Shown in pieces: positions 1 through 6,345 of a stretch of 6,345 bases of DNA. The translations under genes were made by a program, and so were the position numbers. This DNA comes from Candidatus Zixiibacteriota bacterium (GTDB taxonomy: Bacteria > Zixibacteria > MSB-5A5 > GN15 > FEB-12): assembly GCA_023132995.1 (NCBI GenBank), contig JAGLXI010000253.1, forward strand, positions 1-6,345. Direction: 5' to 3'. The notes under the pieces were generated by a model that was not told the origin of the DNA, did no database searches, and saw only the letters and a program-made list of their open reading frames with translations. Within the stretch, counting starts at the first letter, position 1. Every line of letters begins with the position of its first letter.

Positions 1-1
1 A

Positions 2-16
2 ACCGGCCACGCCGGT
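2..16. repeat. Perfect 6-bp inverted repeat with 3-base loop
   Basis: ACCGGC (2-7) and GCCGGT (11-16) are exact reverse complements around CAC. It lies directly beside the compound hairpin at 17-58, so the two could form stacked stems in one transcript. No T-tract follows on either strand inside the window. It may be part of a termination region; this is a short motif in GC-rich DNA and chance is not excluded. Confidence 0.35.
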
Positions 17-58
17 CGGGTGGCCCGGAAACCCACCGGAAACCGGATGGGTCACCCG
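17..58. terminator. Compound GC-rich hairpin downstream of the amidohydrolase gene, possible terminator
   Basis: On the plus strand an outer stem CGGGTG (17-22) pairs perfectly with CACCCG (53-58). Inside it ACCCACCGG (31-39) pairs with CCGGATGGGT (43-52) through nine base pairs with one bulged A, closing an AAA loop. Eight unpaired bases (23-30) sit on one side. On the minus strand the same structure forms about 107 bases after the amidohydrolase stop, but only three T follow the inner stem, so it is not a textbook terminator for that gene. Reading plus, TTTT follows at 62-65, so it could equally stop a gene arriving from the left. The structure is directly visible; the role is inferred. Confidence 0.4.
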
Positions 59-164
59 ATGTTTTACTAATGATGAAGCGAGGGATGAGTATATCTGTCC
101 GTTGGGTGAGTCTCTGAGTTACTGGCGGGCATGGCCCAATCCTTACGGGAAGTATCGAGTGTGG
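59..164. other. Intergenic stretch with no supported gene
   Basis: Between the hairpins and the amidohydrolase stop codon I see no recognisable gene, tRNA or promoter. A weak four-base-pair stem GGGC/GCCC sits at 127-137. Two plus-strand frames are open from the left edge, to stops at 68-70 and at 115-117, but neither translation resembles a protein I know. Confidence 0.5.
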
Positions 165-1748
165 CTAAAGATTCAGGCGGCCGTCACAGTATTTGACTTT
201 GCCGTCAAGGACGGTCGCGAGCACCCGGACATCGTAGAGCCGAGACGCGGGTATGCGCGTAATGTCGTCCGAGAGAACCACGAAATCAGCCACGTAGCCC
301 GGGAGAAGATAGCCGCGGCAGTGTTCCTGCCCTGCGGCGATGGCTGAACCGACAGTGAATGCGTGCAGGGCCTGGGCGGCGGAAAGCCGCTCCTGGGGAT
401 AGAAAATGTCCCGGCTGCCCGGTCTCGCTCGTCGTACCGCTGCAGCGATACCGGCCAATGGGTCAAGTGGCTCAATGGGAACGTCCGACCCAAACGCCAA
501 AGAGATGCTGCGGTCAGTCAAAGTGCGGAACATGTACGCGTTTCTTGCGCGAGCGCCCCAGTACTTGCGCGCCATCATAATGTCCGCTGGACAGTGTGAG
601 GGCTGCATCGACGACACCACGCCCAACTTTTTCAGGCGGGGAATGTCTTTGCGACGCATTAACTGCAAATGTTCGATCCGGTGTCGAGCCGGGAGGCGAA
701 GGGGGGGGGTGGCCTCAAGCGCATCAAGAACGTTGGCCACGGCCCGGTCGCCGATAGCATGAATCGCGCTCGGCAGACCCAGCCGGGAGGCCGATTTGAT
801 TAACCGCTTAAGTTCCGGCACGGGGGTTACTTCGATACCGAAGTTGTCCGGGCTGCTGAGATACTTGTTAAAGCAAAAGGCGGTCTGGCTGCCCAATGAC
901 CCATCGGCGAAAATCTTGACACCCGCAATGCGCAGGAAGTCATCGCCAGTTGCATAGCGGGTTCCGGTCTTGTGCAGTTGGGGCAGCCTGGTTGCCGGGG
1001 GATAGTAATTGATGCGCAGACCGAGCTTGTTTCCGGCGGCCAGTTCAGAGAAATAGGCAAATGCCTCCGCGCCGTCAAAGGAATGAACCCCTGTCACACC
1101 CATGCGATAGGCATGATCCACGGCCTGCCGGTAGAGTCTGTCTATAGTTCTCCGGGGCGGCGGAGGTACAAAGTCGAACACCGGCTGATACGCCGTTTCG
1201 CGAAGAATACCCGAGGGTGTGCCGTCTGCCGACCTGACGATCTCGCCTCCGGCGGGCTGCGGCGTTTTGGCAGTGATACCCCCCAGTTCCAATGCGCGAC
1301 TGTTGACCCAGGCGGAGTGCTGGTCCTTGGAGAGGATGATGGCCGGGCGGTCGCCGGTGACTGTGTCGAGCGCCTGGCGGTCAGGCTCACGGCGGCCCGC
1401 GAACAGATCGGGCGCGTATCCTTCACCGATCACCCATTCCGTCCGCTTCAGGGTTGCGGCGTGTTTTTTGATTTTCTTTCGGCAGGCATCAATAGACGTC
1501 AGACCATTAAGCGATACGTGACCTAAGGAGAGGGCGAAAAAGAAAAAGTGCGTATGGGCATCGACAAGACCGGGCGTCACCGTCCTGCCTTTCAGATCTA
1601 CCCGCTGGTAGCTTCCAAAATCCGGGTCATACTTGAGATTGTTGCCCACTGCCACAATTCGGTTGCGACAGACGGCCATCGAATCCGCCACGAAACCACC
1701 GGCCTGAGTGTGAATGCGGGCGTTATGCAGTAAACTCGTCGCTTTCAA
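165..1748 (-). CDS. YtcJ-type metal-dependent amidohydrolase
   Basis: A 527-residue member of the amidohydrolase superfamily, YtcJ-like branch: cytosolic TIM-barrel hydrolases acting on amide-type or N-acyl bonds of mostly unknown small substrates. An N-terminal beta domain (residues 4-60, SLLHNARIHT and RIVAVG) leads to PGLVDAHTH with metal ligands His65 and His67. Then come KDQHSAWVNSRAL (141-153), VKIFADGSLGSQTA containing the candidate carboxylated Lys278, IHAIGDRA (His330), RIEHLQ (His360) and FGSDVPIEPLDPL (Asp422), followed by the C-terminal return of the beta domain. All key metal positions are present, so it looks active. The TTG at 1748 is chosen because AAAGGAGAG stands six bases upstream and the protein then starts as the family does; an upstream in-frame TTG at 1847 would add 33 residues of selB antiframe character. 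The gene overlaps selB by 26 bases and is the last of the block. A run of nine C lies in the coding strand at codons for Thr-Pro-Pro-Leu. Substrate unknown. Confidence 0.93.
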   Translation of the reverse strand: MKATSLLHNARIHTQAGGFVADSMAVCRNRIVAVGNNLKYDPDFGSYQRVDLKGRTVTPGLVDAHTHFFFFALSLGHVSLNGLTSIDACRKKIKKHAATLKRTEWVIGEGYAPDLFAGRREPDRQALDTVTGDRPAIILSKDQHSAWVNSRALELGGITAKTPQPAGGEIVRSADGTPSGILRETAYQPVFDFVPPPPRRTIDRLYRQAVDHAYRMGVTGVHSFDGAEAFAYFSELAAGNKLGLRINYYPPATRLPQLHKTGTRYATGDDFLRIAGVKIFADGSLGSQTAFCFNKYLSSPDNFGIEVTPVPELKRLIKSASRLGLPSAIHAIGDRAVANVLDALEATPPLRLPARHRIEHLQLMRRKDIPRLKKLGVVSSMQPSHCPADIMMARKYWGARARNAYMFRTLTDRSISLAFGSDVPIEPLDPLAGIAAAVRRARPGSRDIFYPQERLSAAQALHAFTVGSAIAAGQEHCRGYLLPGYVADFVVLSDDITRIPASRLYDVRVLATVLDGKVKYCDGRLNL

Positions 1749-3627
1749 ACCTCTCTCCTTTAGTTCGCACGTCGCCGTCACGCCGGGTGAGCTTGAGTTG
1801 GTCGGTCTCTTCCAGAATCGGAATGGCGTACTTACGCGACATGCCAAAGCGCTCTTTCAGATCGGCCACGGTCAACTTGCCCGATAGGCTTATATGATCC
1901 CTGATAAAGCGCACGATCTCCGACCAGCTTTCGCTGAGAAAGATGAACTCGGCGCCGCACTTGTATCCCTCGCCCGATTCGATGATGTACTTGATTGCCT
2001 CGCGGCTGTTCTTGCCCCCTTCGGCAAGGAGCGAGAGCCTTGGTGGAGTCAACGGCTGCTCCCGCAGAAGATTCATTATCCGGTCGTGGGCCGTTTTGAT
2101 GTTGCCTTTCAGACTCATGCCGCGGCCGGCAAGGTCATATTTGTCGCCCGCTTTGACAATAGCACCGTCCGACAGCAGGTATTCGATCATCACTTCAGTA
2201 GTCGCATCGTCGTGTTCGCTCAGGGCCAGTACCTGCTCACGGGGAAGACCTCTCAGGTGCGGATTGGTCTCAAGCGACTTCACAATGCCCGCTCTGAAGC
2301 CATCGATGGCTTTCCTGAATGAGTCGCAGTGGAAGACATGTTCTCCGATGATATCGAGACAGCCCTCGTCAATCAGCTTTTTCACCGTTGCGGCAACCTC
2401 TGCGGGTGTCACTGCCGCCTCGTTCAGGAGTTCTTCAGGGCGGGCAATAAGGCGCTTTTTCAACTCTGATACGACCAGGTTCTTGATCCTCCATGACAGC
2501 CGGTCGGCAAGATAGTCGTAGCGGGCGCGCTGCTTTCGCCGGGGGACATGCGCAAGGTGGTCCAGAATACGACCTCCGCCGAGAGTGACCATCGGTGTCG
2601 GCAGCCGCAGGACATAGTGATCACCGGCGAGGGCGTACACCGGCTGCTCCGGCATGAAAAACACAAGGCCCTGCTGTGACGGCCTGATTTTGTTCTTGCC
2701 CGGGAGTCGCAGTTCGCCTTCCACTTCGATGGTGCCGGTGATGAGAAGGACCCTGCGCCGATCCTCTAATGTCACCGGGGCTTCCGGCAACATCTCCACG
2801 GCAAGAGCCAGCACCGGGTTGGCGGTGAAGAACGACAGGTCCAGCCTCCCGGAAATTACGCTCCCCCGTACGAGCAGTTCCTTGTCAATGCCGGTAAGGG
2901 AAACGGCGGTGCGCTGACCCGGCAGGGCCTGGTCGACTTCCCGGTCGTTGGCGTGAAGCGAACGGACTTTGCCCGTGACCCCGGCCGTCCATACTGCAAC
3001 CGGTTGCCCCACCCTGAGCGAACCGTCGCGGAGGGTCCCTGTGACAACTCCGCCGATACCGGGCAGAACAAACGAACGGTCGACGTACAGACGTGCCGCC
3101 CGGACGTCACGCCGGGAGGCCAGACGACCGGGCAGGCTGTCAAGATAATTTGAGAGCGCGTCTATCCCCTGGCCGGTATGGGCCGACACGCGAAACATGG
3201 GAGCGTCGGCCAGGAAAGACCCGGCTACCTTCTCGTGAATGTCCTCTTCCAGCAGTTCCAGCCATTCACTGTCGACCAGGTCGATCTTGTTAATGATGAT
3301 AAGGCCGCGCTCAATGCCGAGCAGGCGCACGATTTGGAAGTGTTCCTGGCTTTGCGGCATCCAGCCGTCGTCGGCGGCGATGACCAGCATTACGGCGTCG
3401 ATGCCCCCGGCGCCGGCGATCATATTCCGGACGAACCTCTCGTGGCCCGGCACATCGACGAAGGCCATGCGCTCGCCGCTCTGCGTCTGTCGAAACGCAA
3501 AGCCAAGGTCAATTGTCATCCCGCGTTCTTTTTCTTCGGGCAGCCGGTCAGGATCGGTGCCGGTCAGCCTCTTGACAATAGCTGATTTGCCATGATCGAT
3601 ATGCCCTGCTGTTCCGATTACGAGCAC
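1723..3627 (-). CDS. selB: Selenocysteine-specific translation elongation factor SelB
   Basis: SelB is a GTPase that carries Sec-tRNA(Sec) to the ribosome and binds the SECIS hairpin beside selenocysteine UGA codons. The 634 residues are close to E. coli SelB (614). The EF-Tu-like G domain shows G1 GHIDHGKS (8-15), the switch region ERGMTIDLGFA (34-44), G3 DVPGHE (58-63), G4 NKID (113-116) and G5 SAHTGQG (148-154). Domain II begins near residue 175 with VDRSFVLPGIGGVVTGT (182-198), domain III runs to about 355, and the rest is the chain of winged-helix domains used for SECIS binding. The final one carries SRKYAIPILEE (597-607) and RRDGDVR, a SelB signature. The start is GTG, supported by GAGGAG nine bases upstream and by the glycine-rich P-loop starting at the usual distance. 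It directly follows selA, the common pairing. The last 26 bases including the TAA stop overlap the probable start of the amidohydrolase gene. Confidence 0.97.
   Translation of the reverse strand: MLVIGTAGHIDHGKSAIVKRLTGTDPDRLPEEKERGMTIDLGFAFRQTQSGERMAFVDVPGHERFVRNMIAGAGGIDAVMLVIAADDGWMPQSQEHFQIVRLLGIERGLIIINKIDLVDSEWLELLEEDIHEKVAGSFLADAPMFRVSAHTGQGIDALSNYLDSLPGRLASRRDVRAARLYVDRSFVLPGIGGVVTGTLRDGSLRVGQPVAVWTAGVTGKVRSLHANDREVDQALPGQRTAVSLTGIDKELLVRGSVISGRLDLSFFTANPVLALAVEMLPEAPVTLEDRRRVLLITGTIEVEGELRLPGKNKIRPSQQGLVFFMPEQPVYALAGDHYVLRLPTPMVTLGGGRILDHLAHVPRRKQRARYDYLADRLSWRIKNLVVSELKKRLIARPEELLNEAAVTPAEVAATVKKLIDEGCLDIIGEHVFHCDSFRKAIDGFRAGIVKSLETNPHLRGLPREQVLALSEHDDATTEVMIEYLLSDGAIVKAGDKYDLAGRGMSLKGNIKTAHDRIMNLLREQPLTPPRLSLLAEGGKNSREAIKYIIESGEGYKCGAEFIFLSESWSEIVRFIRDHISLSGKLTVADLKERFGMSRKYAIPILEETDQLKLTRRDGDVRTKGERFESDEFTA
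1753..1761 (-). promoter_or_regulatory. Strong ribosome binding site for the amidohydrolase TTG start
   Basis: AAAGGAGAG on the minus strand, with the GGAG core six bases before the TTG at 1748. It lies wholly inside the final codons of selB. It is the best ribosome binding site in the window and is the reason for choosing TTG at 1748, giving a 26-base overlap with selB. Confidence 0.75.
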
Positions 3628-3636
3628 GGTCGCCCT

Positions 3637-3642
3637 CTCCTC
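3637..3642 (-). promoter_or_regulatory. Ribosome binding site of selB supporting a GTG start
   Basis: On the minus strand GAGGAG lies nine bases before the GTG start codon of selB and begins four bases after the selA stop codon. It fills most of the short gap between the two genes. It decides the non-ATG start and suggests that selB can be translated efficiently from the shared selA message. Confidence 0.75.
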
Positions 3643-3645
3643 AAT

Positions 3646-5022
3646 TCAGCCGATTACAGCCCTGATGGAATCACGCAGCAACTCGAGGTCATCGGGAAGC
3701 ACCGCTTTCAGGTCCAGGATGAAGCGGTCCTGGTCGATGCGGCCGATAACAGGGGTTTCAAGCTGGCGGAACTTCCGCGATAGCGCAACGGCTTTGTGCC
3801 GTCCTCCAAAGACCAGACCGACCGACGGCATGGCCGCCTCAGGCATGGCCCCGCCGCCGGTGTAGGCTTTGGTGGCCTCGACTGACAGGACATCCGGCTG
3901 CCCTAATTCGTCCAGCATAGCCCGGCCGCGCCGATACAATTCCGCCTCCGGCACCGACAGGATATTCCACAACTTGATTTCGGAGAGGTGGTCGCCATTG
4001 AGATAGATTGTAAGCAGCTTCTCCAATATGGCAAAGACGATTTTGTCGACGCGCATGGTGCGGAAAAGCGGGTTGCGCTTGATCTTTGCAACCAGTTCGC
4101 GACGCCCTACAATGAGACCGGCCTGTACACCCCCAAGCATCTTGTCTCCGGAGAAGCAGGTCAGATCGGCCCCGGCGTGGACCGATTCCCGAACGGTTGG
4201 TTCGGCGTATCCAGTGAGTTTCTTGGTCGGTACGAACACGCCGCTGCCGAGATCGTTAACCACCGACAGGCCGTTTCTCGCAGCGAGCGCCACGAGGTCT
4301 CTGAGTTCGACCTCCTCGGTAAAACCGGCCTGTACGAAATTGCTCTTGTGCACCTTCAGGATCAGCCCCGTTCGTTCGCTGATGTGGCTCTCGTAATCCG
4401 CCACGCCTGTCACGTTGGTGGTGCCGACCTCACACAGCTTTGCCCCGGAGCGCTTCAGTATGTCGGGGATACGGAACCCGCCGCCTATCTGCACCAGTTC
4501 TCCGCGCGAGATCAGCACCTGCTTGCGGTTGGCCAGACTGTTCAGGATCAGGAAGAGAGCCGCAGCGTTGTTATTGACAATCGTTGCCGCCTCAGAGCCG
4601 GATAGCGCCGCCAGGTAATTCTCGCAGGCCAGGCCGCGGCTTCCGCGTACGCCCCGGTCGAGATCGAACTCGACATTGCTGTAACCGGTGACGGTCTGCC
4701 TGATGGCGTCAAACAGCGATTCCGACAACGGCGCGCGCCCTAAATTGGTGTGAACGACGATACCGGTGGCATTTATCACACGGGTGACTTCGGTTCGCCT
4801 GGCGCGAGAGACAGCCAAGCGAATATCACGATGAAGTGAGGTGATCGTCAGGCGTCCTTTTCCCTCCCTGAGTTTCCGTTTGTTCTCGGCCACGACGGCT
4901 CTTACCAATTCGGCCGCTATGGGTCGGGGAAGTGTCGCGATGTCAGCGGCGAGTGGTCGGCACTTAAGAAGCTCTTCCACCGAAGGGAAATCGCGCGGTT
5001 GGCGGATCAGTTTTTCGGCCAT
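3646..5022 (-). CDS. selA: L-seryl-tRNA(Sec) selenium transferase SelA
   Basis: SelA is the PLP-dependent decameric cytosolic enzyme that turns Ser-tRNA(Sec) into Sec-tRNA(Sec) using selenophosphate from SelD. The 458-residue length is typical of bacterial SelA. In order it shows an N-terminal helical region (1-80), the VINATGIVVHTNLGRAPLS segment that opens the PLP fold (from residue 82), NVEFDLDRGVRGSRG (116-130), the RGELVQIGGGFRIPDI loop (173-188), EVGTTN (198-203), NDLGSG (256-261) and CFSGDKMLGG with the Schiff-base lysine at 294, next to the position of E. coli Lys295. One oddity is GTTNVT where SelA proteins I know have GTTNRT. The ATG at 5022 is chosen because it gives the normal N-terminus; a GTG at 5088 in the same frame would add 22 unlikely residues. 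No clear ribosome binding site precedes the ATG, and it sits inside the end of the M28 gene, so translation is probably coupled. selB follows after 18 bases. Confidence 0.97.
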   Translation of the reverse strand: MAEKLIRQPRDFPSVEELLKCRPLAADIATLPRPIAAELVRAVVAENKRKLREGKGRLTITSLHRDIRLAVSRARRTEVTRVINATGIVVHTNLGRAPLSESLFDAIRQTVTGYSNVEFDLDRGVRGSRGLACENYLAALSGSEAATIVNNNAAALFLILNSLANRKQVLISRGELVQIGGGFRIPDILKRSGAKLCEVGTTNVTGVADYESHISERTGLILKVHKSNFVQAGFTEEVELRDLVALAARNGLSVVNDLGSGVFVPTKKLTGYAEPTVRESVHAGADLTCFSGDKMLGGVQAGLIVGRRELVAKIKRNPLFRTMRVDKIVFAILEKLLTIYLNGDHLSEIKLWNILSVPEAELYRRGRAMLDELGQPDVLSVEATKAYTGGGAMPEAAMPSVGLVFGGRHKAVALSRKFRQLETPVIGRIDQDRFILDLKAVLPDDLELLRDSIRAVIG

Positions 5023-5972
5023 AACGCGGGATCGTAGACGATCTCTATCAGCACCCGTCCGACATTGGCCAGCGACTCGGCCGAACACTTGTCGGGACTG
5101 TCGAATTCGGTGTGCCAGTATGGGTAGTCGAAATCGATGAGATCCACCGTCGGCACTCCGCCACTGCAGAGCGAGAGGTGATCGTCGTGAATAAGATGCT
5201 TGACGCTGTCGCGGAAGGTGGTGATACCGAGCCGCGCGGCGGTTGACCAGATCATGTCGTTGAGTTCCTGATGGTATCGCTCCGAATAGCCCTCGCGATA
5301 GATCTGCTGGTCCTTGTCTCCGATCATGTCAATGACAATGCCGAAGCGGTAAGTATCCCTGATACCCCGCCTGGCGAACTCGCGCGACCCGAGCAAATAG
5401 AAATCGAGATCGCTGGGTTTGCCCCAGTCTTCACCGTCAACGAGGACCAGGTCAACATGGCAGGGCGGCGGTTGCTGCGCCAGAAGACGCGCCAGTTCCA
5501 TCAGCACCGCCACACCAGAAGCGCCGTCGTTGGCGCCATCGATGGGGTGATCCTTAAGCTGAGGATCCGAGGCGTAGTCGGTGCGCGGTCGGCTGTCCCA
5601 GTGGGCCATGAGCACGATTCGATCGGCGTCCGCTTTGTGAGAGGAGATGGGCACGATCAGATTTACTAGCGGCAATCGGCGACTGGAATACGGGTCGAGG
5701 AAGTCAAACACCTGCGAATCAACGGCCAGGCCAAGGTCGGTAAAGAAGTTGCAGTAGTAGGCACGGCAGGCGGACCACGGACCACTTCCCGGCACTCGGG
5801 GACCAAAAGCAACTTGCTCCTCAAGGTACCCAAACGCTCGCTCGCCGTCAAAGGTTGGCACCGGCTGCGGATTCCTCGTGCAACCATACCCCAGCGAGAT
5901 CACCAACGCCAGTGAAAGAGCAAGTTCTTTTACCCCGGGCATGGCGACAATTTCGGGGAATTTGGAAAACAT
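5007..5972 (-). CDS. M28-family zinc enzyme, glutaminyl-cyclase-like, putative lipoprotein
   Basis: A 321-residue exported protein. Residues 11-30 form a short basic then hydrophobic signal followed by Cys31 in LGYGC, an imperfect lipobox, so a lipid-anchored periplasmic or surface protein is likely. The M28 fold metal motifs occur in order: AHWDSRP (His124, Asp126), GANDGASG (Asp149), VDGEDWG (Glu181-Asp182), IDMIGD (Asp215) and YWHTEFDSPD (His287). The Asp149/Asp182/His287 set corresponds to the single-zinc site of type II glutaminyl cyclases, Glu181 to their general acid/base, and HDDH (263-265) and the Trp286-His287 pair also match cyclases more than aminopeptidases. Such cyclases convert N-terminal Gln to pyroglutamate; plain aminopeptidase activity is the alternative. 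The ATG at 5972 is chosen because it lies just after the upstream stop, though its ribosome binding site is weak (AGG, 11 bases away). An ATG at 5942 would give a more compact signal peptide. Its 3' end overlaps selA by 16 bases. Confidence 0.85.
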   Translation of the reverse strand: MFSKFPEIVAMPGVKELALSLALVISLGYGCTRNPQPVPTFDGERAFGYLEEQVAFGPRVPGSGPWSACRAYYCNFFTDLGLAVDSQVFDFLDPYSSRRLPLVNLIVPISSHKADADRIVLMAHWDSRPRTDYASDPQLKDHPIDGANDGASGVAVLMELARLLAQQPPPCHVDLVLVDGEDWGKPSDLDFYLLGSREFARRGIRDTYRFGIVIDMIGDKDQQIYREGYSERYHQELNDMIWSTAARLGITTFRDSVKHLIHDDHLSLCSGGVPTVDLIDFDYPYWHTEFDSPDKCSAESLANVGRVLIEIVYDPALWPKN

Positions 5973-5987
5973 GTCAACGGAAACCTG

Positions 5988-6345
5988 TTAGAATCTTATC
6001 TCGGTGAAGAGTTGGAGTTCCCTGACGTGGCTCTTGCGGTTTCGGTAGTTGTCGTTGGAATCCTGCCAGCGAATGGAGACGCCGCCCTTGATCTGCTGGC
6101 TGAAAGTGTAGGCAATCTGGGTCGACCATGAGAACTCAGACTTGTCAGTGGACACCGCAAACGGTTTTCCGCCGCTGGCGGTTTCGCTGAGACTGGAGTT
6201 TATCTTGAGGTTCACCGTGATTGACATCGTTGACCGGAACTTGAGCTTCCCGAACAGTGGAATCCCGATCCCCCCCGGTGCGGAGAATGAGTACTTGGAC
6301 GATACCGACACCGACTTTTGGTTTGAGCGCGTAATGGACTGGGGT
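5988..6345 (-). CDS. Partial SprA-like outer-membrane beta-barrel protein, C-terminal 118 residues
   Basis: The reading frame enters from the right edge without a start and ends at a TAA codon, so only the C-terminal 118 residues are present. The visible part begins PQSITRSNQK and alternates polar and hydrophobic residues in strand-like stretches (for example KYSFSAP, IPLFGKLKFRSTMSI, FSWSTQIAYTF, GGVSIRW). It finishes RELQLFTEIRF with a terminal phenylalanine, the usual end of an outer-membrane barrel recognised by the BAM machinery. The pattern of 'YSF.AP.GI.IPLFG.(I/L)(K/R)F.S' followed by a GG-x-W-x-DS turn and a final RE(L/V)...EIRF strand matches my recollection of SprA/Sov-family C-termini, the very large barrel that forms the type IX secretion pore. 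The family call is from memory of the pattern, and another large barrel protein remains possible. It is the first visible gene of the block; the next gene begins 15 bases after its stop. Confidence 0.55.
   Translation of the reverse strand, partial: PQSITRSNQKSVSVSSKYSFSAPGGIGIPLFGKLKFRSTMSITVNLKINSSLSETASGGKPFAVSTDKSEFSWSTQIAYTFSQQIKGGVSIRWQDSNDNYRNRKSHVRELQLFTEIRF

Noticed and set aside
2..70. Open plus-strand frame from the left edge ending in TAA at 68-70, as a possible gene tail
   Set aside because: It has only 22 codons and coincides with the inverted repeats, which explain the base composition; no recognisable protein.
1..164. A selC tRNA-Sec gene beside selAB
   Set aside because: Neither strand shows a T-loop consensus or a long acceptor and variable arm; the pairing present is of simple hairpins.
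102..347. Plus-strand frame of 81 codons starting in the left intergenic region
   Set aside because: Most of it is antisense to the amidohydrolase C-terminus and it shows no family resemblance or convincing ribosome binding site.
972..1526. Open plus-strand frame of 184 codons antisense to the amidohydrolase
   Set aside because: It is fully covered by a gene with clear catalytic motifs, and its translation looks random.
1537..1547. Two A5 runs encoding four consecutive phenylalanines after the DAHTH motif
   Set aside because: The residues fit a buried strand after the first metal motif of amidohydrolases and the frame is intact; no sign of programmed slippage.
3988..4605. Open plus-strand frame of 205 codons antisense to selA
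   Set aside because: It lies entirely opposite selA, has no recognisable motif or ribosome binding site, and is expected from GC-rich codon use on the other strand.
165..5972. In-frame UGA codons that would make one of these genes a selenoprotein
   Set aside because: Because selA and selB are here I looked for this. The four complete genes read through without internal UGA, and the UGA stops of the M28 gene and selA lie at the normal ends of their families.

Overview
This window is one densely packed, single-direction gene block. All five recognisable protein genes lie on the minus strand, so transcription runs from the right edge towards the left. In transcription order they are: the C-terminal end of a large outer-membrane beta-barrel protein resembling SprA (the type IX secretion translocon family; cut by the right edge); a secreted, probably lipid-anchored M28-family zinc enzyme that looks more like a type II glutaminyl cyclase than a plain aminopeptidase; selA (L-seryl-tRNA(Sec) selenium transferase); selB (selenocysteine-specific elongation factor); and a YtcJ-type metal-dependent amidohydrolase. 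The left 164 bases are non-coding as far as I can see and carry GC-rich inverted repeats that could end transcription.

The gene junctions are very tight. There are 15 bases between the SprA-like gene and the M28 gene, a 16-base overlap from M28 into selA, 18 bases between selA and selB (holding a good ribosome binding site), and a 26-base overlap from selB into the amidohydrolase if its TTG start with a strong ribosome binding site is used. No internal gap is large enough for an ordinary promoter, so the block is probably one transcript with translational coupling at the overlaps.

Functionally, selA and selB are the core of selenocysteine incorporation: SelA makes Sec-tRNA(Sec) from Ser-tRNA(Sec) and selenophosphate, and SelB delivers it to UGA codons. 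The tRNA-Sec gene (selC), selD and any selenoprotein client are not in the window. The SprA-like gene and the glutaminyl-cyclase-like enzyme form a second possible pair, in cell-envelope export and N-terminal modification of exported proteins. The amidohydrolase has no obvious link to either.

The organism is probably a Gram-negative bacterium of the FCB group (Bacteroidota and relatives, possibly a candidate phylum such as Zixibacteria). This is inferred from the SprA-like barrel, the lipoprotein-like cyclase and the GC-rich, compact coding; it is not proven by the sequence. I saw no mobile elements, CRISPR arrays, rRNA or tRNA genes, and no clearly novel system. The points most worth checking are the SprA/cyclase neighbourhood, the non-ATG starts, and the compound hairpin at the left end.
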